Made by a program: the position numbers and the translations under genes. From Styela clava (lineage: Eukaryota > Chordata > Ascidiacea > Stolidobranchia > Styelidae), in assembly GCF_964204865.1 (NCBI RefSeq), contig NC_135259.1, forward strand, positions 22,082,974 through 22,146,973: a stretch of 64,000 nt of DNA, in the 5' to 3' direction. The notes beneath the pieces were generated by a model. It saw only the letters and a list, made by a program, of their open reading frames with translations. It made no database searches and had not been told where the DNA came from. Positions 10,146 to 19,975 of this stretch are shown one piece after another (the first letter of the stretch is position 1; every line of letters starts with the position of its first letter).

Positions 10146-13027
10146 CTACTTTCCGAACCGCTGTCTCATGTTCGCAAATTTATTTAAAGCACTAAAATAT
10201 GTCGAATATGAGATTCCACTCAACGAAGGAAGAGTTCTGAATGAAAAAGAGATAATTGTTAGTAAGGCCGGGCATTTTCGAATACCTGATGATTTCAGAA
10301 TTAAATCGAATATTTTTTTTCGAGTCCAATCTCGAATACTTGATTCTATGGAAAACATGCATTTCTGTGCACCTTTTTTTATTGTAAAAAGTCCTGTCAA
10401 CAAATGAATTACTGAAAACATGGAATCCATCACTCGTACTGCCTACATCAGGGGTGGCTAATCTGCTTTCAACTGCGATCGACTAAAATCTTTAAAATAC
10501 CTCTTGGTCGACAATAACGTCATACACAGAAACAAATGAAGACCCAACTAAGTTATTAAAATTGCACGTTGCATTTGTTCCACATGGTGATGACTTGATG
10601 GAGGAGGAACAGCTAGAGGGTCAAGCCAAACGCCAGGAAATGTGTGTTTTATGAGTCTTGTGATTCTGAAAAGTGTTTCAAGCAACGAAAAATTGCAATG
10701 TATGATACGGGAAGATGCTTTTATTTTTTTACATTTTGAAAACAAGGTTGGGGGGGGGGGGGGGGGGGTCAACCTCCAAAACCACCCCCTGACGTGTACC
10801 ACCTTTGGACGATGAGTATGGAATGGGTGCTCATTTAGATTCTTTCTCATTCAATATGATAAAGCCTCCTACTCACATGATTTCTGTTAGCCTTGTTTTC
10901 CAAGGATCCAGCCCATGTAGGCAGGGATATGAACTGAAAGATATTGCAAACTCTGGTTCAGGAAGTATATCTGGAAATGAATAAAACAGGGTCAAAGGTC
11001 AGCATACATAACTAAGAAGGCAACAAGCTTAAGATGAACTTTTTAGTGATTAGCTACACACCCTCACTATGCACCATACTTAGTCCGACCAGCACAATGC
11101 AGAGGAATAAATAGTATACAGAATCCCAGACATGCCATGGATACTTAGTGTTCGTAGTAAAAGTGTTGAGCCTATCCATATTGATGTCATTAACGATCTA
11201 GACCAGTGGCACCAGGTTCGGCACAGAAACTGATACAGCATTGAATGCGGACCGTCAAAACTAAGATTCATAAATGGGGGTCCGCAGTTCAAAAAGTTTG
11301 GAAAACCCTGCCCTACACATCTATTGCTGCTCAAATAAAACTTGCCTCCATAACTTTCATTCATCTTATTCAAATCAATCTCATTTGGGCTCAGCATTCC
11401 TTGCTGGACCTGCTGACAAAGTGATCGTGTCACCTCCACTAATCTCTGTCGACCATATTGAATTGATGACATCATCACATTGAAACCATGGTGATCACCT
11501 AAAAACAAAATGGTTTCTTATAATGCCAATATTCTGATCATTCATGTTATCAAGACGCCGCTTTGTGCATTTCCGGCTAAAAATGGATGATGACTAATTT
11601 TGTTTGCCTATTTTACATCAAGTTATGTAAAGAGACTGAAAACTATTGGCAGGGGGTATATTCAATTGGTTAACACAGACAGTCCTGAACCTGTAATAGA
11701 ACTAAATTTAGGAAAATCGGAATAAAATTATGCCTTAACACTAACTTTTACACACACTATGGGAGATTCTCAAATTGAAGTCTTTTTCAGACACAGTATT
11801 CGATGCTTATTACAAATTTAAGGGAGAAAAGTTCATGAAAAATAACGACTTCTAACAATTTCATCCAGGATTAAGGTTTTGCGGAAGATGAAAAATTAAA
11901 ATATATCAGGTCTGACGGGTCATAGTTTTCAATGGAGTCTTGCGGTCGTATTTTGAAATTCTTCGAAGTCGGAGTAAAAATTTTGAATTACCTGATACGA
12001 CTCAAGTTTACTAAGCGTTTCTAACAGTTTATTTAAAGAAGGCCAACATACAACATAGTTTTGATTATCAGGGTCAACTTTTTTTTAATCCAGAGTCCAA
12101 AGTTGGGGCGAGAAGTAAATTCTCCAACTTCACACACACACACATAATACAAGTTCTGACCTTCAATTAACCTCGAGTCCCGGTGATAATTTATCTTTAT
12201 TTGATTTTCTTGGAATTCCAATTTCTTCCGCTCACATATTTTCGTCAACTTTTCGAAAGTCGATGGATGAGATAATTCTGTAAAATAAAAATGGCTGATT
12301 ATTCAATTTTTATATAATGCTTTTCCATAATTTTCCTCTGTATGAGGCACTGTACATGAATATACTGATATCTTGTCTCTTGTTCTGTCACTGAAACGAG
12401 AGTGTCTAGTCAACTGCAGATGTGTTAGATCGCGCCATGCTTGTCTCGATAATAATTTACCTCAATCGGGTTGTGCATAGCCAGTCATATGACCAAAATG
12501 GGGGTTTTGCTAGAAGCTTTCGAATCCTACAGTAATTTTTTTTTCCTTAGCTTAATTGAAAACACTTACTACTCTAATTGAGGTCTTCAAATGTGGGGGC
12601 TATTTTTGGAATTTGAGAACTGTGCCCTACTGCAGAGTTTCCCAAACTTTTTGGGCTGCGGACCCCTATTTGTAAATCTTTGTTTTAATGGCAAATAAGC
12701 ATATAACTCACCAGTTTGTCCATGAATGGTGATGTATGGAATTCCCAGCATAATCGACCATAATATAACATTCCCCAGGTCTTCCAACTCAGATTTCCCT
12801 TCAACAACGATCGCTATATGTTTGGGAACCTTTGACAAAAGTTTCGCATCTTCCAGAATTTTGCTTCGGCTAGAATTTCCCAATTTTAATTTCCTGGTTG
12901 CGATTCGTATGAAATCGAGCAAAATTATAAGAAAATATTGCGCATAGGATATCCAAGTCAAAGCGACATGCACACCAAGCCATATAACACCTTCATATTT
13001 CACAACCAAAGACGTCTCGTTCTCCAT
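10146..13027 (-). CDS. NUS1: NUS1 / Nogo-B receptor, cis-prenyltransferase subunit, five exons
   Basis: The five coding exons on the minus strand are 13027-12712, 12277-12161, 11498-11346, 10970-10877 and 10236-10146. All join in frame to give 256 residues (human NUS1 has 293). NUS1 pairs with the catalytic subunit DHDDS at the ER membrane to make dehydrodolichyl diphosphate for protein glycosylation. Residues 14-40 form a membrane segment. The NUS1-like blocks are VPKHIAIVVEGKSELEDLGN (67-86), the helical LVEVTRSLCQQV stretch, DPWKTRLTEI (217-226) and a C-terminal QRFGK. Its RxG (253-255) is the motif NUS1-type subunits supply to the active site. The start at 13027 has a strong context (A at -3, G at +4); an in-frame ATG 45 bases upstream has a weaker one. 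Intron 3 uses a GC donor. Introns hold repeats, including a B-type MITE in intron 2. The exon 2 donor was chosen by phase. Confidence 0.9.
10743..10768. repeat. Poly-G tract in NUS1 intron 4
   Basis: A run of about 20 G residues beginning near 10749 lies within intron 4 of NUS1 (10237-10876). It is simple sequence and prone to length error. Confidence 0.8.
11585..11768. mobile_element. MITE, GG-terminus family, short form (B3) in NUS1 intron 2
   Basis: Type-B interior ('actaattttgtttgcc', 'tacatcaagtt', 'ggcagggggtatattca', 'aacacagacagt') inside the NUS1 intron 11499-12160. The left end is eroded; the right end reads 'ctatgggaga'. Confidence 0.7.
12370..12635 (+). repeat. Dispersed repeat N, copy 1, in NUS1 intron 1
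   Basis: The segment with 'gaaacgagagtgtct', 'tgtctcgataataat', 'gctttcgaat' and 'gagaactgtg' recurs in the same order at 43737-44032. It is followed by a hAT-type end at about 12635 ('agtttcccaaacttttt', then 'gctgcggacccct') just before the exon 1 donor. No coding potential is seen. Confidence 0.55.
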
Positions 13028-13925
13028 CTTTACTGGACTGCTAAACCATAAACCTGTTCTTGCACAAGACACATTTGACGTGTTAATTTTTCAACGCGGC
13101 ATATGACGTCATATAAATGCAGAATTTTTGGGGGTATAAAATTGTTAAGTTATTCTCAAAAGTAATTTACTCATCTTTAAAAATATTTCTATAAATTTCT
13201 GTCTCGAATTATAATTTAGGAAAGAATAATATTGTAATATTTGCTGGAGAAAGTCAAAAAGACAGTTCAATGATAAGTATGTCCATGCACGTCATGTCCT
13301 CAGGTTACTAGTTTATGTTGGATATGTAAATAGCATATTTTTTATCTTCAGATGCATAGATTTTAAACCTTCAAGTAGACTTTGGAAATAAAATTTTGTT
13401 TTCTAAATTCATGATTAACAAATTTAACGGGTCATTGGGCAACGGGTCAAAGTTCAAAGAGCACAAATGATTGACATATTTTCTTGTTTACTCGTCTCGG
13501 TTAAGTAAACAAGGCTTCATTGGCAACGGCGTTGATTATTGTCGCAATGTAATTCTATGGTGTTCTGTCGGATTTTATTCCAAATTTTGGATATTATCAG
13601 ACAGAATGAAATCTACACAAAATCTTTAATTGATACCGCTAGGTACCGTAATGCCAGAACAAGAACATTACATCAAGGTGAAAACAACTGTTTGTTTTGT
13701 CGTGGTTACAGTCTCTTACACAGAGACATCTTAAATGAGAAAGAATTTGCGTTCAGTGTTGCCAGGTCCAGGGTCATGTTATCAGGTTTAGACGAGATTC
13801 CTCAAATCGGGCCCTGGGTCCTCGCAGTGGCACGTAAGAAAATAGCTTTGTAGTGATAACTTATATACCTGTATATATTTTTTTTTTCGCTTTTGTTACT
13901 TATCGATTTTAATCGGTAAGTAGCC
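13028..13925. other. NUS1 upstream region and intergenic DNA
   Basis: This is the space between divergent NUS1 (-) and the 365-residue gene (+). A plus-strand frame of 104 codons at 13539-13853 has no recognisable domain and no splice support, so it is not called as a gene. No promoter motif stands out. Confidence 0.4.
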
Positions 13926-14198
13926 TATGTTGATAGGTATTTGTGTGTCTGTCTGTTAGATGCACGCGATATCTCACGAAAGCGAGATTAAATCTACTCC
14001 AGATTTTGCATGTGCATTCATCATATCTCGGACCAGAAGCCTATTGATTTTGGGCGAATTATGTCGTATAATTAGCGAGTTATTGATTAATTAGTGATGG
14101 GACACAATGTTTCACTATGGAGTAAGAGCGCTGTTTTTGGGGATCCCCTAACTTTCGATCGATAAGTCTTCGGTCTCTGACCGATATTCTCGTTTGTC
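13926..14198 (-). repeat. Dispersed repeat F, copy 2
   Basis: Reverse-complement copy of 7977-8222, beginning 'ttgataggtatttgtgtgt' and ending 'tgaccgatattctcgtttgt'. It is longer by a short insert around 14108-14126. It ends about 190 bp before the start codon of the 365-residue gene, so it may lie in that gene's promoter or 5'UTR. Confidence 0.75.
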
Positions 14199-14390
14199 AG
14201 TTTGTTGGCTTTTTACTTATTAAATGCTCAAATAAAATAATCATGGCTTAGTAGAGTAGTTTTTTTATCATGATATTTTATTTCTCTGTAGAATTCCGTC
14301 CAATAATTTAAACATGTAGAATAAAAATCCGAAAGAAGCCGATTGTACTGTCATAATTGAAGTATTGTGGATTGATATGGTGATACCATA

Positions 14391-15488
14391 ATGAATGAAT
14401 CCGGAGACAAGATATCTCAGCCCTTTCCAAACATAAGTGGGAAAGCGTTAGTTGCTCAGCTTCTGACAATAAGCGATGAGTTCTACGAGGGAAAACAGCA
14501 AAACGATTCGGATGTACTATGCGGATGGCTATCTAGTGTATCACACAGAAATGAGGAAATTGAAAATTCAAATGCTAACTTGAAAAATAAAAATTTGTTA
14601 TCAAAGGAAGGTTTCCGTCAGTGGAAAGTTTCATCAGTAAGGCCGGATGACAATCCGTATAAAGATACAGAAATAACTTCAAAGACACGAAAGAAACGAG
14701 GAAAATATCATCCGAAACGCTTAGAAGAATTATCAGTTCCTCGGAAGATTAGAAATAAAGTCACTTTGCCAAATCGTGGAAAAATGATTTTGCCATTTAA
14801 TGATCGAAACTCAATGATTGATGATTGTGATCCAAAAATGAAAACAATGTCAAAAGTCGCACTGCAATACGAAGACCCAGATCTCAATGCAAAAGAGAAA
14901 CGCTACAAGAAGTCAAAATTTAGTCAATTCGCAACAGAAATGTCCCACTCTGCCGGATGGCGCAATAATTTTTCAGAACGATCTTTTCAAGAATTGTTGA
15001 GTTCGAAGTCGTATTCAGCAGGGTCGTTAAAGTCTCACCATCAAAAGGAGACGCGTTCAATTTTAGTAAAAACTCGAGCAAATGCCGGAATTGATTGGAG
15101 TGTGCTCCCAACTGCAACAGAATTAACGACTGATACTTTTTCTGAGGGTTCAATATCGAGTAAAAATCAGAATTTCGAGCTTCCACTCCCCAAAGTCAAA
15201 CTCAACCTAAATAAGAATAAGCCTCTAAAGAACCCTGGAAGTGTAGATTTTTTAGGAAACTTCAATTTACCCCCGTTACCATTAGCAACAAAAAATAAAC
15301 GTCCAATCGGTAGCGTGACTGCTATAACTCAAGGTAACATTAAAGCAGGATTCAAGTCGTCTTCTATAAGGAAGATTCATCGCCCCAATCTGCCGCAAAC
15401 GACTGTTATTTTACCGAAACTCTCCGGTTCGAGAGTTGAGGTTCCCCTTTTACCCCAGAGTCCCGATTTTCTACATCGATTAATATAA
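14391..15488 (+). CDS. Hypothetical basic protein, 365 residues, function unknown
   Basis: One uninterrupted frame starts at an ATG with A at -3 and ends at TAA. I do not recognise a family. The protein is rich in Lys, Arg, Ser and Asn, with no signal peptide, membrane segment or Cys cluster. A basic patch at 99-105 (TRKKRGK) could be a nuclear signal. The C-terminal third repeats Leu/Pro motifs (LPLPKVKLNL at 264-273, LPPLPLATK at 293-301, LPKLSG at 341-346, VPLLPQSP at 351-358), suggesting a disordered region with short linear motifs. A length over 360 codons in AT-rich DNA makes chance unlikely. A possible splice acceptor (ttctctgtag) ends near 14291, so there may be a 5'UTR intron or upstream exon. 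The neighbouring NUS1 is divergent and unrelated. Confidence 0.7.
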   Translation: MNESGDKISQPFPNISGKALVAQLLTISDEFYEGKQQNDSDVLCGWLSSVSHRNEEIENSNANLKNKNLLSKEGFRQWKVSSVRPDDNPYKDTEITSKTRKKRGKYHPKRLEELSVPRKIRNKVTLPNRGKMILPFNDRNSMIDDCDPKMKTMSKVALQYEDPDLNAKEKRYKKSKFSQFATEMSHSAGWRNNFSERSFQELLSSKSYSAGSLKSHHQKETRSILVKTRANAGIDWSVLPTATELTTDTFSEGSISSKNQNFELPLPKVKLNLNKNKPLKNPGSVDFLGNFNLPPLPLATKNKRPIGSVTAITQGNIKAGFKSSSIRKIHRPNLPQTTVILPKLSGSRVEVPLLPQSPDFLHRLI

Positions 15489-16321
15489 TTCGTAAGCTGC
15501 TAATTCAGGACGAAATTGAATTTCTAATTATTTCAAATATTAAGTTATTCAAGAGTCTTGCTGTACACCAGAAAACATATATTTCTATTAGTGTGCAGCA
15601 ACATTCTTCAATTACATGAATTGTTATCTTCACTCTTACTGCAGCATCCTCGCATTATACGCATGCGGCTCACGAGCGCAAAAGAAGGATCCACGAGTTC
15701 GCGTTATTCTAAATAAATTCTGAAATATTATTTTTAGTGATATTTTCTCTAAATATCTCTTCCGAATTTTGACCTTTTGGGCTAACGCTGCAACTTGAAG
15801 AGTGAAAACTGTACTCAAAATGGTAAAAAAAGGAAAAAATTAGACACTCCAATACTATACTGTACAGGAAATGCTCAAAAGATAACTATACAAAACAATA
15901 GTTGAGGCAAGGGTTAAAAAAGCCCTTTGAATTATTATTGGTTTCTTCATTTGGGTCTGGCAACTGATGTGTTTAAGTTTTCAACAAGAGATTTCATTTT
16001 TTATCAATACCGATTTTTTGTTGCCAAAATTAGGCTGTTTCTCCCTAAGTTTTGCTGCTTGAAGTGCCTGTTTTTTACCTGTAAATGCTAAGCCAACTAT
16101 GATTTTCAACAACAGTGAGAAAATCATGCAGTTCTCGCATAGTAATTCCCCAACAGAATTTGAACCTGTATATCTCGGGATTTAAGCCATCTTATCGACT
16201 TTCCTCTCCTCTGGATTAAAAGTCCTTAATCCAAAGTTATATTCACAAAATCACGTCTTCTTAAATGTATAAAACTCACTGCTTATATCTTATGCATATA
16301 GTTTTTACACTCAGTGTTATT
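15489..16321. other. Intergenic DNA with old repeat fragments
   Basis: A segment at about 15540-15650 shares words with 5200-5380 and 47419-47545. A SINE tail fragment ('cttatcgactttcctctcc') lies at about 16190-16225. No gene is seen. Confidence 0.4.
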
Positions 16322-16432
16322 GGTGCTCCCGAAGCCTTTGCACCAAGATGGTGCACAACCTGAATATAGTATGTGTATCAGGTTAGGGTTCAGGTTGTGC
16401 GTCATCTTGATACACATACTTTTTGGAGCACC
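16322..16432. mobile_element. Minimal palindromic MITE (C1), perfect 8-bp TSD
   Basis: An element of 111 bp runs from 'ggtgctcccgaag' to 'ttttggagcacc' and is almost entirely two inverted arms ('caccaagatg...' and its complement). The direct repeat gtgttatt lies at 16314-16321 and 16433-16440. It shares its terminal octamer with the A and B forms but has a different interior ('cacaacctgaatatag'). Confidence 0.9.
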
Positions 16433-16542
16433 GTGTTATTGGTGCTACTATACCATGAGGTCCACCACGTTACAGCAGTTTTGGTCACTACTGATTATCA
16501 ACTCTTTCATGGCTCGTGGGCCCCCTTCCTGGAGTGGCTCCA

Positions 16543-17690
16543 CCAGTGATATTTATAGTGTTATTATGATTGGTAGATTCCAAATCCCATTATGTTCAAA
16601 CAATTCATTCTCAACAAAGTGAAAACACCCTGTGAAATAAAAATAACCTTATCAAGCAATGAACCTAGGAAGTACTGGGAGTTCCCTTGTTAAGTGAAAT
16701 CAGTTCTTCGCTTAGCATTGTGGCACCCTCCGGGCCTTTGGTTGAGAACCGCTGGAATATCACATTCACTTATCTTTATTTGTTTAATTTGGAGTTTGAC
16801 TCATAAAATAATTTGTAAATGTCTCTCACATCTGAGGCTGCACTTCAGTAGGCGACAAATCCTAACTGCACTGATAGACCACATGATATAGTAGCACTGT
16901 ATTATTTTTTATATGACTGATTAAAGTTATGCATTTTTCTTGGCCTTGTGTAGTGTTGTACCATACTTTATTGCTTGAATGAGATTCTCATATTGCAGAA
17001 TTCGGGCAATGTATTAATCTGCCTATTTTGACAGATTTAATGTTTTGTTGACTGGAAGAAGCTATAGAGTAGGGCAGGGCTACTCAACTGGCAGACCGCG
17101 GTTGCCTTTCATTTTGAAGCCAAACCAAAGTATGGTGTTGCACTACACAGGTTATACACCTCTAAGCCATAGTGTGTATTCACAATCTCTACTTTATCAG
17201 GTGTGGCCATTCATAAACCATTCCTTAGTGCATGGTTTATCCATGTCCCACATCTGAACACGCTCACTTTTTTGACTCAATAAAGAAATCTTTGCAAATT
17301 GTTTATATCACAGAGATCTGGGGTAAAAACACTTGATGCATGGATCTAACAAAATATTTAGCGAGGTACATATGTGAAGTTGCCAACAAGGAATTGTGTT
17401 CCAAGCATGCATGTTCTTTATATAGCTATTTCAATTTCAATAGGTGTGCAGGATGGCCAAGTTCAGCGCTTTCCAACCAAGGCGAGTGGTCCCCACAGAG
17501 CACTTGGATGGGACCACAATGCTAGGCGCAGCATTGATTTTACTTTTCACTTTACAAGGAAACTCTCATTTCTTCCTAGTTTCATTGCGTGATAAAGTTA
17601 TTTCGCAGGGAGTTTTCACATTGGCGAGCATGAATTGTTTAAACATAATGGGATTTGGAATCTACTAATAAAAATAACACTGGAATGATA
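16543..17690. repeat. Inverted pair of dispersed repeats and hAT-like end
   Basis: The segment at about 16570-16690 ('gattccaaatcccattatg', 'gtgaaaacaccctg') returns in reverse complement at about 17590-17680 ('cataatgggatttggaatc'). Between them lie a hAT-type end near 16735 ('ggttgagaaccgctgg') and another near 17073 ('cagggctactcaactggcag'). The whole looks like overlapping insertions without a gene. Confidence 0.5.
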
Positions 17691-19393
17691 AACAGGAGGG
17701 TTATGACTGCTAAAATCCTTCGGAGCGGAGTAGCTGTCATGGTGGGGTTCACGTAACCCCTGAATATTCACCTTTCACTATCTAGATCCCGATACCTACT
17801 ATGAACTGGTAACCGGACAAGATGCTGTGTCTCGCCATCATATTATCTTCTTCTCTCCCACAGGACAATAAGAACTTCACATTCTTCTCCATAAAGCACA
17901 AAAGAATATAAAAATCAATTTATTGAAATCACATCTAGTAATACTGATTAAAGAAGACACTAGAAAATTCAGAATTGTATCTTTTGGTCAAACAGAACCG
18001 TGGAGATAGATGTTTAAAAAACGACTCACGAGTTTGTGTTAACTAAATTTCAAACTTAGACGTAGCATTGATATGAAAAACTTTATACAAGCGTTCTTTG
18101 GCCATTTGTTGAGGATACCCAGTACATTGACAATCTCTCACCACAGAGTTCCAATTTGTAAGGTTTCGTTAGATCAGGCCATCCGGGCTCTTCAAACTCT
18201 TCATCTCCCCTATGGCTCATTAGGGTCACAGACTCACAGTAAAATCTTTTTTGACCCTGACTTATGTTAAAACCAAATATCAATCCAATTTGGCACCAGT
18301 ATTGAGACCCACCATCACCGTATCGATCTTTCGTGCAAGAATATAGAACACATTAGTCTCATTATTGAAGCTATTGTCAAGCTAGTTTTCAGTCTTTTTT
18401 TCGCAAATTTTGCTTCATTTTTATTTTAGTTCCTGAGGGTCGTAAAAAAATTTGGCCGTGCGGAGCGGTGTCATGATGGAGAAGGCTGTGTCATATCATA
18501 GTCAAACCTCTTCAGAGAAAACAACATGAAACCTGATCAGTATTTGCTGTCCAATTAGGTTTTATCTTGTTTTGTCTGAAGAAATTGGACTTCAACAAAT
18601 ACTCCTGGTATTTCATGGGAAGAGATTGAAGATCAGAGCATAGTCAAACTTCTTCTGAAGTAGACTAAACTCTGAGAAAGTTAACACAGACTCACTCAGA
18701 GGTAAAGGAGGAAAGTTACGCTCACTCACACAGGAGTATAAGGAGACTTGTTACTGAAACTTTACAGAATGTACATTATGCGCCAGCCTATCAAAAAGAG
18801 ACTTAAAGCAGCTCAGGTCAATATGAAATGTCAGAAAATCCTAAAAAGCACCAAAACAGAGCGTTAAAAATAATAAAAACTACAAAAATATAATGTGTGT
18901 AATAAAAGTAAACGCCTGCAGCGATATATACAAAATGTGAGACTAACTTGGCCCAGAAACACTGTGTTGGTTTGGCACAGGATTTGGTTGAAAAAACAAT
19001 GATGGCCAAAACAGGATATTATTCTGAATTCACCTTGCGTGTGCATTGAAGCGAAACTGGTCAGAATAATATAAACTATTGTGTGATGAAGCAGAACTGA
19101 CAGAATAATCTCACCTATTGTGTGTGCTGAAGCATACCTGGTCAAAATAAACTCATTCTGAAACAATGTTTATGAATATGGAATATCGAAAATATTTTGA
19201 ATTTGGTCATGTTTAGCAAAGAGCAAATAAAAGACAAACAAATTTACGGCTTTCAGATATTAAACGGAGGGATTGTGTTATGTTTCAATTGTCCAAACTA
19301 ATAAAAATGGTGCATATCCCAGGAAGTTTCAGAGCGATTGTACTGGAAATTAAGATAAACAGGAAGTTCGAAATAACATACACCTAATAATTG
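17691..19393. other. Intergenic DNA downstream of CCDC66
   Basis: A degraded SINE copy may lie at about 17745-17880 ('ggttcacgtaacc', 'ggtaaccggac'). At about 18655-18760 there are two or three diverged, reverse-complement units of the 47-bp minisatellite of 60.7-61.4 kb ('cactcagaggtaaaggagg', 'gttacgctcactcac'). No gene is seen. Confidence 0.45.
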
Positions 19394-19621
19394 GGTGCTC
19401 CAGAAGTATGTGCACCAAGATGGCAAACACCGGAACGTAGTATGTGTACCAGGTTAAGGTTAGGCCATCATTTTATTTCAATTTTCCATATTTTAGTTAT
19501 ATTACGAGTTCGGTGACTAGCCAAGTGACTCCCGTATTATTTGCACCTAAATTATGGCCTAACCTGGTACAATACTACGTTCCGGTGCCTGGCATCTTAG
19601 TGCACGTACTTCTGGAGTACC
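19394..19621. mobile_element. MITE, GG-terminus family, long form (A3)
   Basis: It runs from 'ggtgctccagaagtatg' to 'tctggagtacc'. The arms include 'caccaagatggc' and its complement. The flanks aataattg and aaaaattg match at 7 of 8 positions. It lies about 350 bp past the CCDC66 stop codon. Confidence 0.85.
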
Positions 19622-19975
19622 AAAAATTGAATATAGTACAAAAAGCTGCTACAGTTTATCAGAATATTTAAATTTGCCAGGATTAAGGGGGAGGTGAGGC
19701 ACACACAGGATATAAATGAGAGAGATCAGAACCAGAAAGTTTTAGAGTCTCGGAATATTATAATATAAAATATATAATATTGTAGAAAAAGTGAGATAAC
19801 AGTTCTGTATCAGATTGGGATAAATTCTGAGTTATAAGGGGAGGGGAGGGGGGGATTGGGGACATAGGGGGGCCACATAGAGTAAAACAATAAGAAGAGA
19901 ATGCCACAAAAAAGTCTGGAACCCCTGAATAATATGAACTAAAAATTTAATATTTAACAAAAAAACAGTTTTGAA

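Noticed and set aside
10548..10850. A 100-residue minus-strand frame with a poly-Pro run
   Set aside because: The Pro run is the poly-G tract in NUS1 intron 4. The frame has no conserved features.
13539..13853. A 104-residue gene between NUS1 and the 365-residue gene
   Set aside because: No domain, no splice support and low-complexity context. It could be an old repeat, and it cannot be told from a chance frame.
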